A stretch of 64,000 nt of DNA from the IMG/VR virus record IMGVR_UViG_3300025141_010453, positions 1-64,000 of that record. The stretch is one strand, 5' to 3'. Source of the DNA: a virus. How positions within the stretch are numbered: the stretch's first letter is position 1; every line of letters begins with the position of its first letter. Of the stretch, positions 59,653 through 64,000 are shown piece by piece. Position numbers and translations under genes: made by a program. The notes beneath the pieces were generated by a model. The model was not told where the DNA came from. It did not search any database and saw only the letters and a list, made by a program, of their open reading frames with translations.

Positions 59653-61461
59653 CTAGAATCTTTTCAATTCTCTTACATTAAATGTTCTAACACCATCAAT
59701 AGTGATTTTTCCATAGAACCTATTGTTCACCATTTTCTTAGCGTATCTAGTCATGATACCTTTGATTGGTGTAAAGTTGAATGGATTATACATTGTTGGA
59801 GTTAACTGTAACGGTACATATGGTGCGTAAACGTATCCAGTATCCAATAAAGATGTTCCTTTATGACCAATTAACACTTGGTTAGCTGGGAAATAAGGGT
59901 CTCTATATACAGTAAATCTACCTGATAATGTTCCTATTTTCTCAATACCCATATTGTACTGGTCTTGGTCTGGCGATGCGTTTGAAACGTGGAAATATTC
60001 CAAGTCATCAAAAATCGCAGAAACTTCTGAAGAACATACAATCCAGTTAGCACCTCCTCTCAATGTAGATTTGTGAATCTGAGCTGATAACTGATTAACC
60101 GCAGTAATCAATGTTTGATTCCAATCTTTTTGAGTATATGGAGCTTGACCTGCTGTGAAACGTTTCCATCCATTATAATCCCATCTTAAAGTCCATGCTG
60201 CACCTTTTCTAAGGTCTCTCAAGATTTCTCTATCGATTTCAGCTGCAACTTCCTCTGATAATAAAGCTGTTAATTCAGCTTCAGCATCAATGTTGTGGAA
60301 TGCAGAAACGTCTTGTGCAAGTTCTGGTGACCACTGAGCTCTTAATTTTCTTTCAGTAACAGAAACTGTAACAGCCTGTAAGTCAAAAGAAACTTCACCC
60401 ATTTGGTCTTCAAATTCAAGAGTTGCATATTGTCTCCAAGTTGCTGTAACTGCTTGTGTAGCTGCTGTAGAACCTACATATCCGTCAATTGAACGGTAAC
60501 TTGTTTCTCCACAATCAATACATGCTGGACATGAAGTATCAACCTCTAGATAGATATTTCCTTGTGAGTCACATACATCTGTTCTGTCTACAATACCAAA
60601 ACCATATTTTTGTGTAACAACACGGAATAACATTGCGTCACCCACATTATAAAGTCTAGTACCTCCACTTAAAGCGTCGGCAGAATCGTTACAACAGTAG
60701 ATACCAGCTGTATTTGTTAAAGTTAATGAAGCTAAAAACTCTTCACTATCTTGTTCATTTCCATCAGGGCCAGTTAATTTACCTACACCCGCGTTATAAA
60801 ATCCAGCTAATTTTACTATTACACTTCTTGACCCTCCATTTGGTATAATACCAATTGTTTCAGAACAAGAAGATAATGCATTTAAAGCGTCGTAATCATT
60901 TAACTGATTTCCGCCCCAAACTACATTTGTAGTTGATGCTGCACTTGATGTCCAACTACCTTTTGAGTAGTCATAAAGACCGTCAGTAGCTTCTAGTGGT
61001 GCGTTACCAGCATAAAACTCATCATATAATGACATAGTAGCTGCTGATGTTGATGCTCCTGGTGTTGTAGGTACATTATTACCTGCTGGTGCTCCATAAG
61101 GTGCGTAATGTGTTCCACCTGGTTGTGCTCCAATTTTAGGTACAAAGTAGAACAATTTACCAATTGGTAAGTTCATAGCTTGTACAGAAACGATATCGTT
61201 TGCCAATAATTTAGAGAATACTCTCCTAATAATTGGGAAAACAACTGTTTCGAACGAACCTGAATCAGTCGCGCTTGTAGCCTCGTTGATTAGGTTTGTT
61301 GCTTGATTTTCATATAGTTGAGCTATATTTTCTTTAACATGTCCTTTAAGACCGTCAAGAAAACCAAGACTATTCCATTTGTTTAAGGTATCTTCTTTGA
61401 TAACTTTAAGGTGTTTTAACCCAATGTTACCAACCATACCTGATTCTAATAGTGCTCCCAT
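59653..61461 (-). CDS. 23: Major capsid protein gp23
   Basis: Product of 602 residues (T4 gp23 has 521). The conserved N-terminal region ENIAQLYENQATNLINEAT and the SFETVVFPIIRRVFSKLLAN segment identify T4-type major capsid proteins (HK97 fold). The site LINE/ATS after Glu60 fits the (L/I)xE rule of the gp21 protease and corresponds to the T4 maturation cut after Glu65. Extra length lies in Cys- and Ser/Thr-rich insertions (about 150-340). The leader is pure A/T with no Shine-Dalgarno. It lies directly downstream of the scaffold gene. Confidence 0.94.
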   Translation of the reverse strand: MGALLESGMVGNIGLKHLKVIKEDTLNKWNSLGFLDGLKGHVKENIAQLYENQATNLINEATSATDSGSFETVVFPIIRRVFSKLLANDIVSVQAMNLPIGKLFYFVPKIGAQPGGTHYAPYGAPAGNNVPTTPGASTSAATMSLYDEFYAGNAPLEATDGLYDYSKGSWTSSAASTTNVVWGGNQLNDYDALNALSSCSETIGIIPNGGSRSVIVKLAGFYNAGVGKLTGPDGNEQDSEEFLASLTLTNTAGIYCCNDSADALSGGTRLYNVGDAMLFRVVTQKYGFGIVDRTDVCDSQGNIYLEVDTSCPACIDCGETSYRSIDGYVGSTAATQAVTATWRQYATLEFEDQMGEVSFDLQAVTVSVTERKLRAQWSPELAQDVSAFHNIDAEAELTALLSEEVAAEIDREILRDLRKGAAWTLRWDYNGWKRFTAGQAPYTQKDWNQTLITAVNQLSAQIHKSTLRGGANWIVCSSEVSAIFDDLEYFHVSNASPDQDQYNMGIEKIGTLSGRFTVYRDPYFPANQVLIGHKGTSLLDTGYVYAPYVPLQLTPTMYNPFNFTPIKGIMTRYAKKMVNNRFYGKITIDGVRTFNVRELKRF

Positions 61462-61487
61462 AATTTTTTTATTTTTTTAAAAAGCGT

Positions 61488-62834
61488 TTATTTTATTTTA
61501 GACATTAAGTCTTTCATCCTACTAAATTGTGGGTTTTCGTAAATTTTTGATTCCAATAATTTACCTCCACTAGTAGGTGATTTAGTAATTTTTTGTTCCA
61601 CAACCTCAGAAATTCTTTTTGTAGGTTTAGCTACATCCTGAGAAAGTTCTTCTTTGATTACCTTATACAACCCTTTTGAAGATTTTAATGACTCGATGTT
61701 ATCAAATCTCTTCAAAATGTTGATTTTTTCCCGTTTGGTAGTTGAATGTTCAGTGAATAAACGTGTTACGTAAGCTAAATTTGAATTAAACACAGCCACT
61801 TCATTCAGTTTATCTTTAAAAGTTGTCAATGCTTTTCTATAATCAGCATTTTTAATTTTTAAAGTTTCTACCTCTTCTTTAAGAAGATTGTAGGACTTTC
61901 TAATACGACTTTCACCAAGATTCCGGTTGTTAGTAATAGCTTTTCTAATACCAGAAGGTTTGTGTTTACCACCAGATTCTCTTCCGAACCCTAAAGTTCT
62001 GGAAGCTTCTTTCATTTCGAAATCAGGCTCCGATTTTCTTTCGTCTCCTTTATTTCCTCCGTACTTCGCACGCTCTTTCATTTCAAAATCAGGTTCAGAT
62101 TTTCTCTCATCACCTTTATTTCCTCCATATTTTGCACGCTCTGTCATTTCAAAATCAGGCTCCGATTTTCTCTCATCACCTTTATTTCCTCCATATTTAG
62201 CACGTTCAGTCACTTCCTCTTCGGCTACTTCATCACCACTATCATCTTCATCTTCATTATCTTCATCTTCAGAAAGTTCAATCTCATAAACAACTTCTTC
62301 ATCTTCAGCTACTTCAAGTTTGTCCATTTCATTCATGTCTTCGTCTTCTTTAATTGATTTTTTCATTGTTTTTGTTTTTTTACTTTCTTCTAATTTAATG
62401 ATGTATTCGGCATCGGTTGTGGTATCGGTTAACTCGATTTCATCATCATCTTGTTGGATGATAATTCCGTCTTCGTCTCCCATTGCTTTAAACACTTTCA
62501 ATACTTCAGCATCGGATGCTAATGTTAAGTCTAGAGGCGGCAGTTCCATAGTTACTTCATCGTCTTCGGTCTCGTCCTCAATATCAAGTTCAATGTCATC
62601 AGGTATAGTTAAATCCATATCAAGTTCTTCACCTTCTATTTCATCATCTATATCTAAAACATCAACTTCTTCTTTTTGCTCCTTCAGGTAATCGTTTTCG
62701 TTTAACGATTCTTTTACTAATTCATGAATTTCTTCCTTCATTGTCGAAGAAAGTATTTCTTTTGCATTAGACTTCATAGTTTCTTCCAACTGTTCAGCCT
62801 CGAGCAACGCTTTTTCTAAAATTGATTCACTCAC
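61488..62834 (-). CDS. 22: Prohead scaffold protein gp22-like, with triple internal repeat
   Basis: GTG start; 448 residues. Acidic, helical and low-complexity like T4 gp22 (269 residues) but much longer. The first 200 residues are strongly acidic with LKE/LNE-type gp21 sites. A 22-residue unit (ERAKYGGNKGDERKSEPDF) is repeated three times at about 210-275. The C-terminal third is a coiled region (SYNLLKEEVETLKIKNADYR). It forms the core around which the prohead assembles and is later cut by gp21. Order gp21, gp22, gp23 is as in T4. Confidence 0.85.
   Translation of the reverse strand: MSESILEKALLEAEQLEETMKSNAKEILSSTMKEEIHELVKESLNENDYLKEQKEEVDVLDIDDEIEGEELDMDLTIPDDIELDIEDETEDDEVTMELPPLDLTLASDAEVLKVFKAMGDEDGIIIQQDDDEIELTDTTTDAEYIIKLEESKKTKTMKKSIKEDEDMNEMDKLEVAEDEEVVYEIELSEDEDNEDEDDSGDEVAEEEVTERAKYGGNKGDERKSEPDFEMTERAKYGGNKGDERKSEPDFEMKERAKYGGNKGDERKSEPDFEMKEASRTLGFGRESGGKHKPSGIRKAITNNRNLGESRIRKSYNLLKEEVETLKIKNADYRKALTTFKDKLNEVAVFNSNLAYVTRLFTEHSTTKREKINILKRFDNIESLKSSKGLYKVIKEELSQDVAKPTKRISEVVEQKITKSPTSGGKLLESKIYENPQFSRMKDLMSKIK
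62010..62207 (-). repeat. Three tandem 66-bp coding repeats in the scaffold gene
   Basis: Three nearly identical in-frame 66-bp units encoding a basic/acidic 22-residue motif. Differences are mostly synonymous, implying recent expansion. Confidence 0.9.
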
Positions 62835-62893
62835 GTTTTATTTTTTTTAAAAGTTTATTAATAAACCATCCTGCATAAAGCAAATGGTTTTAT

Positions 62894-62901
62894 TATAAAT
62901 A
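62894..62901 (-). promoter_or_regulatory. Late promoter motif TATTTATA upstream of gp22
   Basis: Perfect octamer 59 nt before the scaffold GTG, the longest spacing in the set. It probably drives gp22 and gp23 together. Confidence 0.5.
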
Positions 62902-62913
62902 TATTGGTAATGT

Positions 62914-62939
62914 AAAAAATCCCCACTTAGAGGGTTTTT
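62914..62939 (-). terminator. Weak terminator after gp21
   Basis: Imperfect hairpin AAAAATCCC/GGGTTTTT (one bulged T) followed by T residues on the minus strand, 11 nt after the gp21 stop. Confidence 0.4.
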
Positions 62940-62949
62940 AATAGGGAAA

Positions 62950-63642
62950 TTATCTATTTAGGAAATTATCTAATTTAGACATCATGGATAATGATTTATT
63001 TAATCCTTCAGAATTTGAGGATTCTACTACTTCGGTTGGTTCATCCACGCTGTCAGCAGTTTCATCTTCTTTAAATAAATAAGAGCCTGGAGTTGATGGT
63101 GAAGAGACCAAATCAAAACATATTAATTCAAAATCATCTTGTACTTCATTATGTTCTCCATTTTTAGTTAAAGACCCAACACCTCTCGAAGAAATCCCTA
63201 AAGTAACTCCTTGTCTAAGAAGATTAGCAGCCATATCTCCTACACAAGAGATAACTCCTTCTCTTAAGTAAGCTGGTGAAGTTAATAATTTTAATTTACC
63301 TATTAATCTATTACCTTCCCACCATGTTTCCGTAATAATATGAGAAGCTCTATCAAGGTCTATTAATGAAGATTCTGGGTGATTTAATTCTGAAATAGCA
63401 CCACCTTTTTTAATGACTTCTTGGTATCTATCATTCTCTCTTCTTAAAATCTTTTCAGGATAAATTCTGCCGTTTCTATTTGGGGTATCGTATTTCTGTA
63501 AAATAGCATTCATATAAATTTCTCCACCAAAATCATCTTTTGCCATTTCTCTCAACATATTGGTGTTGTCATCTGGTTTTATATGCCCATCATGTTCTAC
63601 TAATATTCCATGACCTATCTCTCTAGCTTCTAATACTCTCAT
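62950..63642 (-). CDS. 21: Prohead protease gp21
   Basis: Protein of 230 residues (T4 gp21 has 212). YDTPNRNGRIYPE (51-63), ISELNHPESSLIDLDRASH with His88, and LGISSRGVG with Ser151/152 give the His and Ser of this herpesvirus-like serine protease family. It digests the scaffold and trims head proteins after (L/I)xE. The C-terminal 40 residues are a disordered acidic tail, probably removed by self-cleavage. Late motif 13 nt upstream. Confidence 0.92.
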   Translation of the reverse strand: MRVLEAREIGHGILVEHDGHIKPDDNTNMLREMAKDDFGGEIYMNAILQKYDTPNRNGRIYPEKILRRENDRYQEVIKKGGAISELNHPESSLIDLDRASHIITETWWEGNRLIGKLKLLTSPAYLREGVISCVGDMAANLLRQGVTLGISSRGVGSLTKNGEHNEVQDDFELICFDLVSSPSTPGSYLFKEDETADSVDEPTEVVESSNSEGLNKSLSMMSKLDNFLNR

Positions 63643-63655
63643 AATGTTCTTTTTT

Positions 63656-63663
63656 AATAAATA
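63656..63663 (-). promoter_or_regulatory. Late promoter-like motif TATTTATT for gp21
   Basis: One mismatch; 13 nt before the gp21 ATG on the minus strand. Confidence 0.45.
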
Positions 63664-63688
63664 GTGGATATAAATAAAAAAACGAAGG

Positions 63689-64000
63689 TTATTTTTTAGA
63701 TTTATGAAATTTAAATACCTTAGAGGTTAGTAATGTTTTGTTTATAATTTTATCTGTAATTTGATTAATTGATTCGGATATAGAAGGCACTTTAATATCT
63801 TTATATTTTAACTCTTTAAAGAATAATGTTACCTCACATTTTAAAAAACTTCTTTTACCTTTTTTTATGCCGCTTGCTCTTAAATCTAAATCTACAATAG
63901 TTTTGTCCTTAAAGGGTGTAGTAATTAACTCATTATGGACTACATGTTTTATCTCTCCTTTAACTTTTTTTATGGGTTTTTCCCAATTAAGTGCATCTTC
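63689..64000 (-). CDS. Unknown gene, C-terminal part only (cut by window end)
   Basis: Open frame running in from the window edge for 103 codons to TAA at 63689-63691. The translation is beta-like and basic (HNELITTPFKDKTIVDLDLR, FLKCEVTLFFKELKYKDIKV, then a terminal VFKFHKSKK). In T4 the genes before 21 are 67 and 68; this does not resemble those short acidic or basic core proteins clearly. Its start lies outside the window. Confidence 0.55.
   Translation of the reverse strand, partial: EDALNWEKPIKKVKGEIKHVVHNELITTPFKDKTIVDLDLRASGIKKGKRSFLKCEVTLFFKELKYKDIKVPSISESINQITDKIINKTLLTSKVFKFHKSKK

Noticed and set aside
62010-62207. Evenly spaced direct repeats that could suggest a CRISPR array
   Set aside because: The units are contiguous, in frame and coding, with no unique spacers between them.
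61927-62289. Long plus-strand open frame opposite the scaffold gene with Ser/Phe/Pro repeats
   Set aside because: It is the antisense reading of the three 66-bp scaffold repeats; low complexity, no start context, no family.
1-64000. tRNA genes, rRNA, insertion sequences or an integrase
   Set aside because: I looked for cloverleaf-like intergenic sequence and transposase or recombinase motifs and saw none; intergenic gaps are all short (under about 170 nt).

Overview
This window is part of the genome of a large, AT-rich, T4-like contractile-tailed phage (class Caudoviricetes, myovirus morphology). The T4-type core is clear: tail sheath gp18, tail tube gp19, tail assembly chaperone gp26, tape measure, neck proteins, DNA polymerase gp43, late sigma factor gp55, prohead protease gp21, scaffold gp22 and major capsid protein gp23. 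The host is not stated. I infer a Bacteroidota (probably flavobacterial) host because several genes carry promoters of the form TTG-N20-TAnnTTTG, most start codons follow an A-rich leader with no Shine-Dalgarno sequence, and the phage lipoprotein has a signal peptide and Cys-Thr-Lys-Glu lipobox context typical of that phylum.

Layout. 0-13 kb (mostly minus strand): tape measure, a chaperone gene with a probable frameshift extension, tail tube, a HAD phosphatase, a small plus-strand lipoprotein/membrane-protein pair, three genes with a shared leader-peptide style, a very large sheath gene, a small ribbon-helix-helix protein and two neck/tail-completion genes. 12.6-17.3 kb (plus): SNF2-type helicase, a structural accessory gene, a gp13-like neck protein and a fiber with an S74 chaperone domain. 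17.3-23 kb (minus): gp43 and two fiber/adhesin-like virion genes. 23-25.7 kb (plus): five small virion-associated genes. 25.7-52 kb (plus): a roughly 26-kb, tightly overlapping block dominated by glycosyltransferases and sugar-nucleotide enzymes, with dUTPase, PhoH and gp55 embedded in it. 52.7-59.2 kb (plus): baseplate and virion genes. 59.3-64 kb (minus): holin-like protein, gp23, gp22, gp21 and a gene cut by the window end.

Regulation. Two promoter classes are visible. Late genes carry the octamer TATTTATA (13 perfect and 4 one-mismatch copies) shortly upstream on the coding strand. This is the reverse complement of the classic T4 late element TATAAATA, and a gp55 homologue is encoded here. 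Host-type promoters precede the lipoprotein, helicase, DNA polymerase and the two halves of the glycan block. Some of these lie so close to the ATG that the mRNA may be leaderless.

Most interesting system: the glycan island. It encodes about 14 glycosyltransferase-like proteins and the means to make or remodel unusual sugars: RfbH (3-deoxy sugars), GDP-mannose 3,5-epimerase, GmhA with a split transketolase (heptose phosphates), a nucleotidyltransferase-kinase fusion, epimerases/reductases and a B12-type radical SAM enzyme. There is no flippase, polymerase or membrane-bound transferase, so a cytosolic job such as glycosylating virion proteins is plausible. The island has two transcription units, each headed by an identical 60-bp terminator/promoter-like repeat. 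A second theme is a recurrent N-terminal leader helix with a (L/I)xE motif on several otherwise unrelated proteins. It resembles T4 capsid-targeting peptides cut by gp21.
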